Assembly (NCBI RefSeq): GCF_045277565.1
Contig: NZ_CP123584.1
Coordinates: 2,852,001-2,916,000 of the forward strand
Origin: Aliisedimentitalea scapharcae
GTDB lineage: Bacteria; Pseudomonadota; Alphaproteobacteria; Rhodobacterales; Rhodobacteraceae
Length of the DNA stretch: 64,000 nucleotides
Direction of reading: 5' to 3'
The position numbers and the translations under genes were made by a program. Under the pieces are notes generated by a model. That model was not told the origin of the DNA, ran no database searches, and was given only the letters and a program-made list of their open reading frames with translations. Positions 16,087-24,840 of this stretch are shown piece by piece (position 1 is the first letter of the stretch; every line of letters starts with the position of its first letter).

Positions 16087-18696
16087 TCACGCGGGTTCTG
16101 TCACGCGCCCAATGCTCAACACTTCGCCGCCCAAGGCCCGAAACGCACGCTGTCGGCAGGAAAACACAATAATCTGAAGATCTTGGGCCTGACGGGTCAA
16201 AGCATTGAACATCTGTTCGATCCGGTCATCATCCGTATAGACAATCGCATCATCCAGCACCACGGGAGCCGGGCGACCGTCAGCCGCCAGAATTTTGGCA
16301 AAGGCCAGACGCACCAGCAGAGAAATCTGCTCTTGTGTGCCGCCGGACAGAACGTCGAAATCCTCGGCGATTTCACGTCGGGTCAGGTGGGTGATCAGCC
16401 CGGTTTCGGCATCAATCACCGGATCCGCATCCGGCCAGATCATCCGCAACAGTGGCAGCAATTCCCGATGTACTGCAGCGACATAATTTTCGCGCGACCT
16501 GTCTTGGGCTGTCTTCAGCGCCTGGTCCAGCCGTTGATTGACCGCAATTTCGAACTGGACTTGGTCCAGACGGCTCTGGGCCTGGGTCAGCTGTTCGTGG
16601 GTCAGGGCCAGCTCTTCTTCGACAGCGGCCGATGACAGCACCGAAATCCGAGTGTCGAGCGCCGCCCGTTCTTCTCTCAGACGGGCAATCGTCGTAGCGG
16701 CGGCATCGGCCACGGATTGCGCCCGTTTCATCGTTGCTTCGGCCCCGGCCAGATCCGGGGCGTCCTTTTGCAACTCGGCCAACGCCGCGTGGGCCGCCGC
16801 GGTCTCTTGCACCGCCTTTGTGGCCGCTTGCTGCAAATGGGCCAGCTGTGCCTCGGGGGCGTCGATACCTGCCAGCGCTGTCTCGGCACGCAACAGCCGT
16901 TCCTGTGCCGTTTGCAGCACCCCTTCGCTGCGGTTCAGCGTCTCGCGCCGGGTTTGATCCAGGCTTCGCGCGGCTTCCAGCGCTTCGGCTGCCGTGTCGC
17001 GGGCCCGACGGGCTGCTTGCTCCTCAGCTTCGGCAGTGGCGGCATCCGGGATTTCCTGATCGGGATCGACCGGTGCAGGCAGACCGGCGATTTCGGCGCG
17101 CAACTCTGCCAGCCCCTTGGGGGCCAAGGCTTTGAGGTCGGCCTGCGCCTCGCGCAGCCCGGCCTCTGCCAAGGCCCGCGCCGCATCCGAACACCGCGCA
17201 CTGTCCACCGTCTCCTGCCCCAGTTGGTTCAATGCAGCAGCCACGGCGGTTTTGGCCTGTTCAACGCCGGTATCGTTCTCGGCTTCGGCCGGGTAAATGG
17301 ACAATTGCCCAACCCCTGCTATGTCCAGATGAACGCCATCGGGCACCGCGTGGCGTTCGTCACCCGAGATCGGCGTTCCATCGCGCAGAACCTTGCCAGC
17401 TCCGCCTGCGGCGTAGGTCACAGAAAATGACGCGGCGGCATTGTCGCGGCTGCGTTGCGCCAGAACCAGGTCCGCAACCAACCGATCCAGGGCCTTCATA
17501 TCCGCTGACGAAACTTCAATCGCGATTTCAGCCGCAAGGCCTTCGATCCGGTGCCGCAGTGTTTCGGCACTGGCCAGCCGGGACTGCAACTCCTTGCGTC
17601 GGATTTTCGCCGCCTGTGCCTGTTCGGCCCGCAGTGCCAGCCGTGTGGTTTGGGCGCTCAGATCCGCTGTCGCAGCGGCCGATTTATGGGACTGGCTGGC
17701 CGCATCAAACGCCTGCCGGGCCTCCTCGCAAAGCGCCCGCCCCGTCTCCACATCGGCCTGAGCCGCCGCCATCGAAGATTGCGCCTGTCCCTGTTCGGCG
17801 ACCGCATCCTGCAACGCATCCATCTGTGCCGCACATCTTTCGGCTTGTGCCACCAGCCGGGCGACCTGACCATTGGCCAGCTGCACTTTCTGATCATGGG
17901 CCCTGGCCAAAGCCAGCCCCGCCTCTGCATTGCGCCGCAGATCGGCCCGGTCCTGATGTGCGCCCGGAGATTCCAGTTCGCCCAGTTCGCGCCGTACCTG
18001 GCGACGCCGATCCAGGTCATCCTGCAGGCGTCGTGCCTCGTCGGCCAACCGGTCACGTTCCTGTTGCAGATGGGCGACTTCTGTCTCGATTTTACCCAAC
18101 CCGCCGCCAACCCTGGTCCGCCCGGTCCCGGTCAGGTGCAGATCCAGAAACGCCCGACACGCCTGACGCGCGGTTTCCATGCGCCGTCCCCCGGTCATGG
18201 CCTCGACCTCGCCTGCGACAGAGGTCATGATATCGCGGCGGGCCTGCTGCTCTTCACCACCGCTTTGCAGTTCGGTGACCCCCTGACGCACCCACAGCAA
18301 CCCCGCAGGTCCCCCGTCCGCAGGGGCCTTGAGCAACGTCGACAACAGGGCTTCGGCCTCGGCCTTTTGCGCAGTCAGAACCCCATCGCGCCACAGTTTG
18401 GCATCCTTGCGGCTGGCGCTGGAGCTCCAGCATTTGCTCAGCCGCCAATGCGTCCCGTCGATGTCGAACCCAACCGTGACTTCGGGATCACCACCGACCC
18501 GGGGCACCAGCGGTTTCACAGTCTTGTCAAACGAACGATGGCTGACAAAGAACACCGCGTGCAACGCATCAAAGAAGGTGGATTTACCATGTTCATTGGG
18601 GGCGCTCAGAACATTCAGACCGGGGCCAATTCCGGTGATCGCGACCGGGTCAACAAACCGGCGTACATTCTTCAACTGGACCGAGGTAATCTTCAT
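16087..18696 (-). CDS. YhaN/SbcC-like SMC-type AAA ATPase
   Basis: 869 residues. The N-terminal half-ATPase has the P-loop APNEHGKST (about residues 32-40), with alanine in place of the usual first glycine. The C-terminal half has the ABC signature LSGGTQEQ and Walker B PVVLDDAIVYTDDDR. Long alanine/glutamine/glutamate-rich helical stretches between them suggest coiled coil. No CxxC zinc hook is visible, which separates it from Rad50/SbcC proper and fits YhaN-like proteins. It lies 3 nt after the nuclease gene at 18700-19827, so the two should form an SbcCD-like complex acting on DNA ends. The exact role in repair is inferred. Confidence 0.86.
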   Translation of the reverse strand: MKITSVQLKNVRRFVDPVAITGIGPGLNVLSAPNEHGKSTFFDALHAVFFVSHRSFDKTVKPLVPRVGGDPEVTVGFDIDGTHWRLSKCWSSSASRKDAKLWRDGVLTAQKAEAEALLSTLLKAPADGGPAGLLWVRQGVTELQSGGEEQQARRDIMTSVAGEVEAMTGGRRMETARQACRAFLDLHLTGTGRTRVGGGLGKIETEVAHLQQERDRLADEARRLQDDLDRRRQVRRELGELESPGAHQDRADLRRNAEAGLALARAHDQKVQLANGQVARLVAQAERCAAQMDALQDAVAEQGQAQSSMAAAQADVETGRALCEEARQAFDAASQSHKSAAATADLSAQTTRLALRAEQAQAAKIRRKELQSRLASAETLRHRIEGLAAEIAIEVSSADMKALDRLVADLVLAQRSRDNAAASFSVTYAAGGAGKVLRDGTPISGDERHAVPDGVHLDIAGVGQLSIYPAEAENDTGVEQAKTAVAAALNQLGQETVDSARCSDAARALAEAGLREAQADLKALAPKGLAELRAEIAGLPAPVDPDQEIPDAATAEAEEQAARRARDTAAEALEAARSLDQTRRETLNRSEGVLQTAQERLLRAETALAGIDAPEAQLAHLQQAATKAVQETAAAHAALAELQKDAPDLAGAEATMKRAQSVADAAATTIARLREERAALDTRISVLSSAAVEEELALTHEQLTQAQSRLDQVQFEIAVNQRLDQALKTAQDRSRENYVAAVHRELLPLLRMIWPDADPVIDAETGLITHLTRREIAEDFDVLSGGTQEQISLLVRLAFAKILAADGRPAPVVLDDAIVYTDDDRIEQMFNALTRQAQDLQIIVFSCRQRAFRALGGEVLSIGRVTEPA

Positions 18697-18699
18697 CTC

Positions 18700-19827
18700 T
18701 TACCCCTCCCGGACCAGCGACCACAACCGGTTCAAAGCCGCCTGTGCCACCCGCATGTCGTCAGATGACCCACCCTGCCCCTGGGCCTCGAGATGCAATT
18801 CTTCGGCAGCAGCGCGCAAGGCACCACCCGTGGCGATCAGATCCAGATCCTCGGTCTCGTACTCGGTGGACAGATCGCCGTCACGCAGCCCCAAATGGGC
18901 ATAATCCGGTCGGGCCTTGGCGATCTCTTCATCCAGCTGCCCCCGTTCGGCCATCCGCAAAAACCCACTGACCCGCACCTGCAACAGAATGTCCCGGCGT
19001 GCCGCGCGGTCGGCAGTCAGGATCCGCGCGCATTCTGCCGCGATGTCCATGCCCGGGCTCAGCCTCAGATCGGGTGCGCGCCATTCAAATCGCCCGACAT
19101 CCAACGGGGTAACGTCAGGTACCGCACCCGGACCGTTCAATGTGACGGCCAAACAGACACCGCGCCCGTCGTGTTTGAACCTGTCCCGTTCAGGCGTACC
19201 ACAATACCAGGTGCGATCCGTCACCCTGAGCTGGCCATGCCAATCCCCCATCGCCAAATAGTCCAGCCCGGCAGTCTCGGCCCGATCCGGTGCAATCACC
19301 GCCGATCCATCAAAATTCTCTCCAAAAGACACGACGCCCCCATGCGCCAACCCGATCCTCAGCGCATCCGGGGGCGTTTCGGCCCCAACCATCCAACCCG
19401 TCAGATCGCTCCCCGGAAACTGACGTGGCAACGGAGCAGGCAACAATTGCACCCCTTGGGCCATTTCCACTGGCGAGGGGTCGCGCAAAAGATGCACATT
19501 TTCACCTGTTTCCTGGTCGAACGCGCGCCACAGCTCCTCGGCGCGCAGGGAATCGTGATTGCCAGGTATGATCCACCATTGGATATCCTGCGCCGCGCTC
19601 ATTGCGGTAGCAGCCTGTCTGCGCACTTCGGACGACGGCCCGATTGTGTCAAACATATCTCCTGCTACCAGCACATGCGCCGCGCGGTGCGTGCGGGCCG
19701 CATCGGCCAAACGTCCAATCACTTCGTGGCGTGCTTCGATCAACCGCCCCCGCAGCGAATCCGGCAGGGTGCCAAAGCCCTTTCCCAAGTGCAGGTCAGA
19801 CGTATGAATCAAACGAAATTCAGTCAT
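18700..19827 (-). CDS. YhaO/SbcD-like metallophosphoesterase (DNA repair exonuclease family)
   Basis: 375 residues from the ATG at 19827, which has GAGGA 7 nt upstream; an upstream in-frame ATG at 19920 would add 31 unrelated residues. All calcineurin-type metal motifs are present in order: SDLHLGKGFG, LVAGDMFD, IPGNHDS, GLAHGG and LAMGDWHG. The C-terminal part (about 260-375) resembles the capping region of YhaO/SbcD. The gene is the promoter-proximal member of a two-gene operon with the SMC-like ATPase (3-nt gap). Likely Mn-dependent nuclease acting on DNA ends. Confidence 0.88.
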   Translation of the reverse strand: MTEFRLIHTSDLHLGKGFGTLPDSLRGRLIEARHEVIGRLADAARTHRAAHVLVAGDMFDTIGPSSEVRRQAATAMSAAQDIQWWIIPGNHDSLRAEELWRAFDQETGENVHLLRDPSPVEMAQGVQLLPAPLPRQFPGSDLTGWMVGAETPPDALRIGLAHGGVVSFGENFDGSAVIAPDRAETAGLDYLAMGDWHGQLRVTDRTWYCGTPERDRFKHDGRGVCLAVTLNGPGAVPDVTPLDVGRFEWRAPDLRLSPGMDIAAECARILTADRAARRDILLQVRVSGFLRMAERGQLDEEIAKARPDYAHLGLRDGDLSTEYETEDLDLIATGGALRAAAEELHLEAQGQGGSSDDMRVAQAALNRLWSLVREG

Positions 19828-20044
19828 CACATTCCTCGGAAACCTGCCACCCAACAGCGTGAAATGCTGCACTCTGACTCTGTCATCTGGCAGAGTATTG
19901 CAGAAGCCTCCAGGGCACACCAGACGAGGTCGCCCCGATTTCCTGTTTTCCTGACCAGACCCAGGATCTGAGGCCGTGTTTCGCTGTCATGCACCGGCCT
20001 TGACCTTGCCTGCTTGGGTGCTCAAGAGTCCCAGAACGCGGTAT

Positions 20045-20079
20045 TTTTGTTCCGGCGATGCAGCATCGCCGGAACAAAA
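20045..20079. promoter_or_regulatory. Perfect 16-bp hairpin upstream of the receptor cyclase
   Basis: TTTTGTTCCGGCGATG (20045-20060) and its exact complement CATCGCCGGAACAAAA (20064-20079) flank a 3-nt loop. It lies 53 nt before the chosen cyclase start, within the gap of about 300 nt that follows the divergent YhaO-like gene. A-rich rather than T-rich sequence follows on either strand, so it is not a standard terminator. It could be an operator or a 5'-UTR structure. Nothing else was recognised in the gap. Confidence 0.6.
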
Positions 20080-20132
20080 GATCAAAAACACGTCGCAAAA
20101 CATTGAAAAACAACAAAAGACCAGGGGGAAAG

Positions 20133-21998
20133 ATGCGCAAAAGGATCACGAGGTTCCCGATCACCTTTAGCCTGTTTGCCGTCATTCTGGGTGTGGCCCT
20201 GGTGCTGGCAGTGCCATTGGCGATTTACTCGCATGTCACCCACAAGAATTCGACCATGATCACTGCCAGCGAGATCATGGAGCGGTCTGCCGACATTCTG
20301 CGGCTCAAGATTGACGATCTGATCAAACCGGCGGAAGCCGTGGCCCAGGTGTTGGCGATCTGGCCCAACGTCGGACACCTGCCCCACGAAGAGGGCCATT
20401 CAGCCGAGCTTTTCCTCAGCAGGCAATTGACCCGCTTGCCTTATCTGGCCTCGATCAACATCGGGTTCGATGATGGTTCCTTTTACCTGATCGGGCTTGC
20501 AGCGTCCCGCCCCCCCGAACGCCTGGTCGAATTGGCAGCGCCAGAAGGAACGGTTTTCCTGACGCAATCAATCTTTCGCAACGCATCCGGACACAGGGTC
20601 TCGGTGCGCCGGTTTCTGGACCATCAGGGCGAGTTGTTGGCTGCATCGCAAACATTGGACCCGGAATACGATCCCAGGGTGCGCCCGTGGTTCAAATCAG
20701 CAACCGACGACAAAAGCGTCAGCCGGACCAAATTGTACAAATTCACCGGCACCGGCCTGCCCGGCCTGACCATCAGTCGCCGCCATCCTGGCGGCACAGT
20801 GGGCGTTGATGTCACATTGGCTCAAATCGAAGAATTCCTGGGGTCCGAGCCTCAGGCCGAAAGCGGCCTGCTTACGATCTTTGGCTCTGACGGGACCGTC
20901 CTGGCCAGCACCGCCCACGATGCCGAAGACGAACTGGTCCAGACCGACCTGATTATGAGGATCCAGCAAGAACCGGGATTTCGTGCTGGGTTGATCGACG
21001 CCCAAGGCGATCCCTGGGTGGCCCATGTGGTCAAGGCATCCTCTCGGTTCGAAGCCGATGAAATACTCGCACTGGCCATGCCGGTGTCCACCATTGCCGC
21101 GCCGGTCAACCGGGTAACACGCAATACCTTTTTGGTTTCGGCCCTGATCCTGTTGTCCAGCATCCCGATCGTCTGGCTGGTATCGCGCGGCCTGTCACGG
21201 CCGCTGATCGGCCTGGCGACAGATGCCGACGCCATCCGCCGGTTCGATCTGGATGCCCCGCGCTCCGGCACGTCGGTTGTCGAAGAGATCTTTCAACTCC
21301 AATCGGCAATGGACCGCATGCGCACCAGCCTGGGTGTTTTTGGCCAATATGTCCCCAAGGCGCTAGTACAAAAGCTGATTCAGCAGAATGAAATCCCGCA
21401 TCTGGGCGGCACCCGTCGCGAGCTAACCGTGCTGTTCATGGATATGGAAAATTTCACCGCAATGTCCGCGGACCTAGACCCTGACGACGTCATGAACCGG
21501 ATGTCGCATTACTTCGAAGCCGTCACGCAAGTTCTGTTGGCGCATGGGGCAACCATCGACAAATACATCGGGGATGCGGTCATGGCCTTCTGGAACGCGC
21601 CCGAGGACACACCCGACCATGCGGCTCTTGCCTGTCAGGCCGCGCTCGCGGTCAAGGAGGCCGCTGCGCAGGTAACAAACAGCTGGCAAGACATTGAAAT
21701 GCCCGTGCGCACCCGGATCGGAGTCCACACAGGCCCCGCGACCGTGGGCAATGTCGGCAGCTCGGACAGGATGAACTATACGGCATTCGGAGCCACCGTG
21801 AATCTTGCGGCGCGTTTGGAAGGGCTGAACCGGGATCTGAAAACCGACATATTGGTCAGCACCCAACTGGCCAAAGTCTGTGCCGGGCGGTTTGAGTTCC
21901 AGTCGGCAGGACACAGCAGGTTGAAAGGCTTTGCCGAGCCCGTCGAAGTATTCACCCTGACCAAAAACCAAGACACCATGACCGGCAAAGTAGAATAA
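20133..21998 (+). CDS. Membrane-bound class III adenylate/guanylate cyclase with Cache and HAMP domains
   Basis: 621 residues from the ATG at 20133, which follows AGGGGGAAAG; an earlier ATG (20058) would add a lysine/arginine-rich stretch read from the hairpin region. Domains: membrane helix about 8-32, periplasmic Cache sensor about 40-310 (with DPEYDPRVRPWFKSA, a typical dCache motif), second helix about 325-350, HAMP about 350-405, and cyclase from about 425. The metal motifs are LFMDMENF and YIGDAVMAFW. It should couple an external small-molecule signal to cAMP production. It is transcribed alone. Confidence 0.9.
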   Translation: MRKRITRFPITFSLFAVILGVALVLAVPLAIYSHVTHKNSTMITASEIMERSADILRLKIDDLIKPAEAVAQVLAIWPNVGHLPHEEGHSAELFLSRQLTRLPYLASINIGFDDGSFYLIGLAASRPPERLVELAAPEGTVFLTQSIFRNASGHRVSVRRFLDHQGELLAASQTLDPEYDPRVRPWFKSATDDKSVSRTKLYKFTGTGLPGLTISRRHPGGTVGVDVTLAQIEEFLGSEPQAESGLLTIFGSDGTVLASTAHDAEDELVQTDLIMRIQQEPGFRAGLIDAQGDPWVAHVVKASSRFEADEILALAMPVSTIAAPVNRVTRNTFLVSALILLSSIPIVWLVSRGLSRPLIGLATDADAIRRFDLDAPRSGTSVVEEIFQLQSAMDRMRTSLGVFGQYVPKALVQKLIQQNEIPHLGGTRRELTVLFMDMENFTAMSADLDPDDVMNRMSHYFEAVTQVLLAHGATIDKYIGDAVMAFWNAPEDTPDHAALACQAALAVKEAAAQVTNSWQDIEMPVRTRIGVHTGPATVGNVGSSDRMNYTAFGATVNLAARLEGLNRDLKTDILVSTQLAKVCAGRFEFQSAGHSRLKGFAEPVEVFTLTKNQDTMTGKVE

Positions 21999-22027
21999 AG
22001 ACACACACTTTATGCACCCATCCAACT

Positions 22028-22330
22028 CTAGTTGCCCGCTGTACGACCGCTCATAGCACTCTCTGGCGGGTCGTCCGCGACCGTCAGATGCGGCCCTTTC
22101 AGCGCGTCAATCGCCTGACCCTCGGCCTCAAGGCAGGGACTGCCCGGTGGCCAGACCGCCCAAGCCTTCGTGCAAGGCCAGCTGCCACATCGCCAACCGT
22201 CACGCGTCGTTGAATGTCGGGTCCGCAAAGACCGTCTACGCGTCCAGGCGTTTGATCTGGGTGTGTGGCCCGGGATTTTGGTCTGTGCGTTTGGCATTGG
22301 TGATTAGATGCGCTCGCGATATCCTTGTTT
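22028..22330 (-). pseudogene. Possible decayed coding remnant in a 530-nt gap
   Basis: The 21999-22527 gap has no convincing intact gene. On the minus strand, frame fragments read like protein but are split: FADPTFNDA, a stop, RLAMWQLALHEGLGGLATGQ in one frame, and PCLEAEGQAIDALKGPHLTV ending at 22028 in another. A frameshift plus stops would be needed to join them. The rest of the gap (about 22330-22527) is AT-rich and probably the promoter region of the RTX gene. No family was recognised, and chance similarity is possible. Confidence 0.25.
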
Positions 22331-22527
22331 TCCTATGCGTTCTCGCGTTTCTGTGCAGAGCCGAGCCAATCCTCTGGATCAATTTTCATCCCTGCGTAAC
22401 ACACTCGAAACCGATCAGGCGTTTTTAAACACTGATCCTTCACTTCCTCCTTGGCGTGTATTAAATATAAACCGCAGGACCAATACAAAGACTGTATTTT
22501 ACAACCAATTCTTAGGGCACGAAAAAC

Positions 22528-24627
22528 ATGACCAATCAATTGCTGATCACCCAAACGCTGGACGCAACGGATGCTCCGGAGTTCTCTCCGGAAACTGAGA
22601 GCTCCCGAGCAAGCGTGCAGGAAAGCAGCATTTTGGTTATGGATGACGGCTCCATGCTGAGCCTGGATTACGCCAGCGGGATTGCAGCTGTTTTTCAGGG
22701 GTTAAGCGGATCATTTCCTTTCCCCATGTTGGAATATCAAGCCCGCCATATCGGCACCGACGGATCCTTGATCTCAGAAACGGTGCTGATGACGCATGTA
22801 GAGTCAGGCACTGACATAACCAGACCCTCCCCGTTCTTACAGTTTCAATTGGATGCGAATGGAAACCCGTACATTTACGCAAATATGGACAGACTTTTGG
22901 GTTTTCGAGTCGGTGATGACTCTTACGGTTCTGAAATAAACATATTTTCAATTTCATCCACAGGTGAAGTTAGTGATCCCGTAGACCCCAGGGCTGAATT
23001 CAGCCGAATTGGGACAGATATGCCCTTGAGTGATGGAACAAGTGTTCGGCTGGCATTTCCGCAACCGGACCTATTTTTTGACTCGTGGGATTTTGCCTTG
23101 GAGATGCAGGTTTTTGATGCTGATGGCGAGCCGATTGGGGATGCGGTCAGCCCTGCGGGGGGGCTCCCGCGGGGCAACACCCATGGTGCCAGGGTCGACG
23201 AGGACGGCAATATCGTGATTTTGCGGTCCAGCCCGTCTGCCAGATTGATCGAATATGTCGTGGATACCAGTGGGGCGCTGATATCCAACGCGCTTGTTTA
23301 TGCCCCGAAAGACGATCCATCGGCACATCAAATCAGCAACAATTCAAGTCGGGTTTTCCGCCCAGATGGTGGATATGTCGCCCTCAGCGGATCCATACTG
23401 CAGAACTACACCGCAGATGGCCGCCCCGACGGATTGGCAATCGATCTTGGTTATCCGTCGGGGTCGTCCATGTCACAAATGGCCCTTGGCAAAGGTGGTG
23501 ATTTTTGGGTCCGATGGAACAGCCGGACAGCTGACAGCACTGATCAGGAGTTTACCGGGGGGTATGCCGCGTTCGAGATTATCATTCCGCGCAGTTTGAC
23601 GGACGAGGCAGATCTGGAATTCCTGTCATCACCCGAGGCCGTTGATGGTGGCGCGGGCAATGATGTCATCCTGGGCAGCGACGGTGTCGACAGGCTGTTG
23701 GGGTCTGACGGAGACGACGTTCTGATGGGCGGCGCAGGCGATGATCTCATGCGTGGCGATGCAGGCAACGATATGTTGATTGGCGGCGACGGTGCCGCCG
23801 ATACCGCGTTTTACCAGGGAGGCTGGCAGGACTACGATGTATTGGCAGAAGATGAACTGGTCTATATTTCCGGCACCGGTGCCGCGTCTGGTGACGGAAC
23901 GGACAGGCTGTCAGGGATCGAACGTATCGTTTTCTCCGACATGGACGTCGAAGTTTCAGATTTCGTGACCCAATTTGGCACAGCGTTTTCCGGGACCGAC
24001 GCAGATGATACATTTCATGGGACCAGCGGGAACAACCTTCTGTCCGGGCTGGCAGGTGATGACACCCTGAATGGCCGCGATGGCGTCGATACATTGTACG
24101 GTGGCGACGGCAATGACGTTTTGACCGGCGGCAGGTCGCCTGATGATCTGCACGACGAGATTCATGGCCAGGCTGGGAATGACATTCTTCGGGGCGGCTA
24201 TGGCAATGACTTGGTTCTTGGCGGGGACGGAAACGACACAATAGACGGCGGCCGAGGCGTCGATACTGTGGCGGGTGGTACCGGGAATGACGCAGACCAC
24301 GCGGAGCGCGTGGATCAGGAACCGAAGCAGGTCGGCCGGACCCGGATTGGGACGGCCGAACTGCCGATCGCAGGGCGTTCCACTCTGGGAAACGCAATCC
24401 TGTCCGGCGACGCAATGAATTTTGGTACGGGCGGTGGGAATCGAACCCACACGGGCTTTCGCCCCACGGATTTTCTTACCCGCTACGGTTTTCACCGCCA
24501 CCCCGGTTTGGGGCGTTTGGGGTCTGGACTATCCCTTCACCATCACCGGATACGTCCGGTTTTAGGTGCTGCCCGTCTAGTCTCTACACCTTCCCCGGTT
24601 GGGGCTTGGCTCGGGATTGCCATTTGA
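22528..24627 (+). CDS. RTX/hemolysin-type calcium-binding protein with abnormal C-terminus
   Basis: 699 codons. Residues about 1-365 are a large non-repetitive domain (a beta-propeller-like stretch, no signal peptide). Nonapeptide repeats of the GGxGxD type occupy about 371-435 (GGAGNDVILGSDG, GGAGDDLMRGDAG) and 491-590, and would bind calcium outside the cell. RTX proteins usually leave by type I secretion using a C-terminal signal. Here the repeats stop at GGTGND (about 24291), and the last 110 residues are unlike RTX tails; from 24423 they are read antisense through the tRNA-Leu gene and its intron. The natural 3' end was probably lost. AGGGCACG precedes the ATG. No secretion genes are nearby. 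Confidence 0.75.
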   Translation: MTNQLLITQTLDATDAPEFSPETESSRASVQESSILVMDDGSMLSLDYASGIAAVFQGLSGSFPFPMLEYQARHIGTDGSLISETVLMTHVESGTDITRPSPFLQFQLDANGNPYIYANMDRLLGFRVGDDSYGSEINIFSISSTGEVSDPVDPRAEFSRIGTDMPLSDGTSVRLAFPQPDLFFDSWDFALEMQVFDADGEPIGDAVSPAGGLPRGNTHGARVDEDGNIVILRSSPSARLIEYVVDTSGALISNALVYAPKDDPSAHQISNNSSRVFRPDGGYVALSGSILQNYTADGRPDGLAIDLGYPSGSSMSQMALGKGGDFWVRWNSRTADSTDQEFTGGYAAFEIIIPRSLTDEADLEFLSSPEAVDGGAGNDVILGSDGVDRLLGSDGDDVLMGGAGDDLMRGDAGNDMLIGGDGAADTAFYQGGWQDYDVLAEDELVYISGTGAASGDGTDRLSGIERIVFSDMDVEVSDFVTQFGTAFSGTDADDTFHGTSGNNLLSGLAGDDTLNGRDGVDTLYGGDGNDVLTGGRSPDDLHDEIHGQAGNDILRGGYGNDLVLGGDGNDTIDGGRGVDTVAGGTGNDADHAERVDQEPKQVGRTRIGTAELPIAGRSTLGNAILSGDAMNFGTGGGNRTHTGFRPTDFLTRYGFHRHPGLGRLGSGLSLHHHRIRPVLGAARLVSTPSPVGAWLGIAI

Positions 24628-24723
24628 CAGGTTTCCCCGAATTTGAGCAGTTCTACGTCCGGCGTTTCCCCCGGCGCACTCAATGATCTAAGTCCGATGC
24701 GTCTACCGTTCCGCCACGCCCGC
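24423..24723 (-). tRNA. tRNA-Leu(UAA), split by a group I intron
   Basis: 5' exon 24723-24690 (34 nt, GCGGGCGTGGCGGAACGG...CGGACTT) and 3' exon 24474-24423 (52 nt, AAAATCCG...CGCCCGTACCA). Joined they give an 86-nt tRNA with a 7-bp acceptor stem (G1-U72 as in E. coli tRNA-Leu UAA), an anticodon loop CTTAAAA (anticodon TAA), a leucine-type long variable arm (GGGGCGAAAGCCCG), a T arm GTGGG-TTCGATT-CCCAC and encoded CCA. The intron sits between U34 and A35, as in cyanobacterial tRNA-Leu(UAA). Position 27/43 is a T-T mismatch at the end of the anticodon stem. The RTX ORF overlaps on the other strand. Confidence 0.92.
24475..24689 (-). ncRNA. Group I intron (215 nt, tRNA-Leu/IC3-like)
   Basis: The intron runs from 24689 (AGATCATTGAGT...) to the terminal G at 24475. 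P1 can form between the exon end ACTT and GAGT in the intron, giving the required U-G wobble at the 5' splice site. Core elements typical of group I tRNA introns follow in order: AATTCGGGGAAACCT (24643-24629), GGCAATCCCGAGCCAAGCC (24621-24603, P4-P6), GTAGAGACTAGACGG (24587-24573, P7 with G-binding site) and GATAGTCC (24533-24526, P7'). There is no open reading frame for a homing endonuclease. Self-splicing with external guanosine is expected from the family. Confidence 0.92.
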
Positions 24724-24840
24724 ACACTGGTTTCACGTATACGGAGCCCGCGTCTGGCTGCAAGCAGAAATCCGAATTTTCCGGGGAAAACAAACACCAC
24801 TGCGACCGGGGTCCGCGACACGAACCCAATGTGGCCTGGG

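Noticed and set aside
20045..20079. Hairpin as a rho-independent terminator
   Set aside because: A-rich sequence, not T-rich, follows it in both directions.
24640..24723. Reading the 5' tRNA exon as Leu(UAG)
   Set aside because: Without removing the intron the loop reads CTTAGAT, but the stem partner (TCCG) is only found 215 nt later, and the spliced loop gives TAA.
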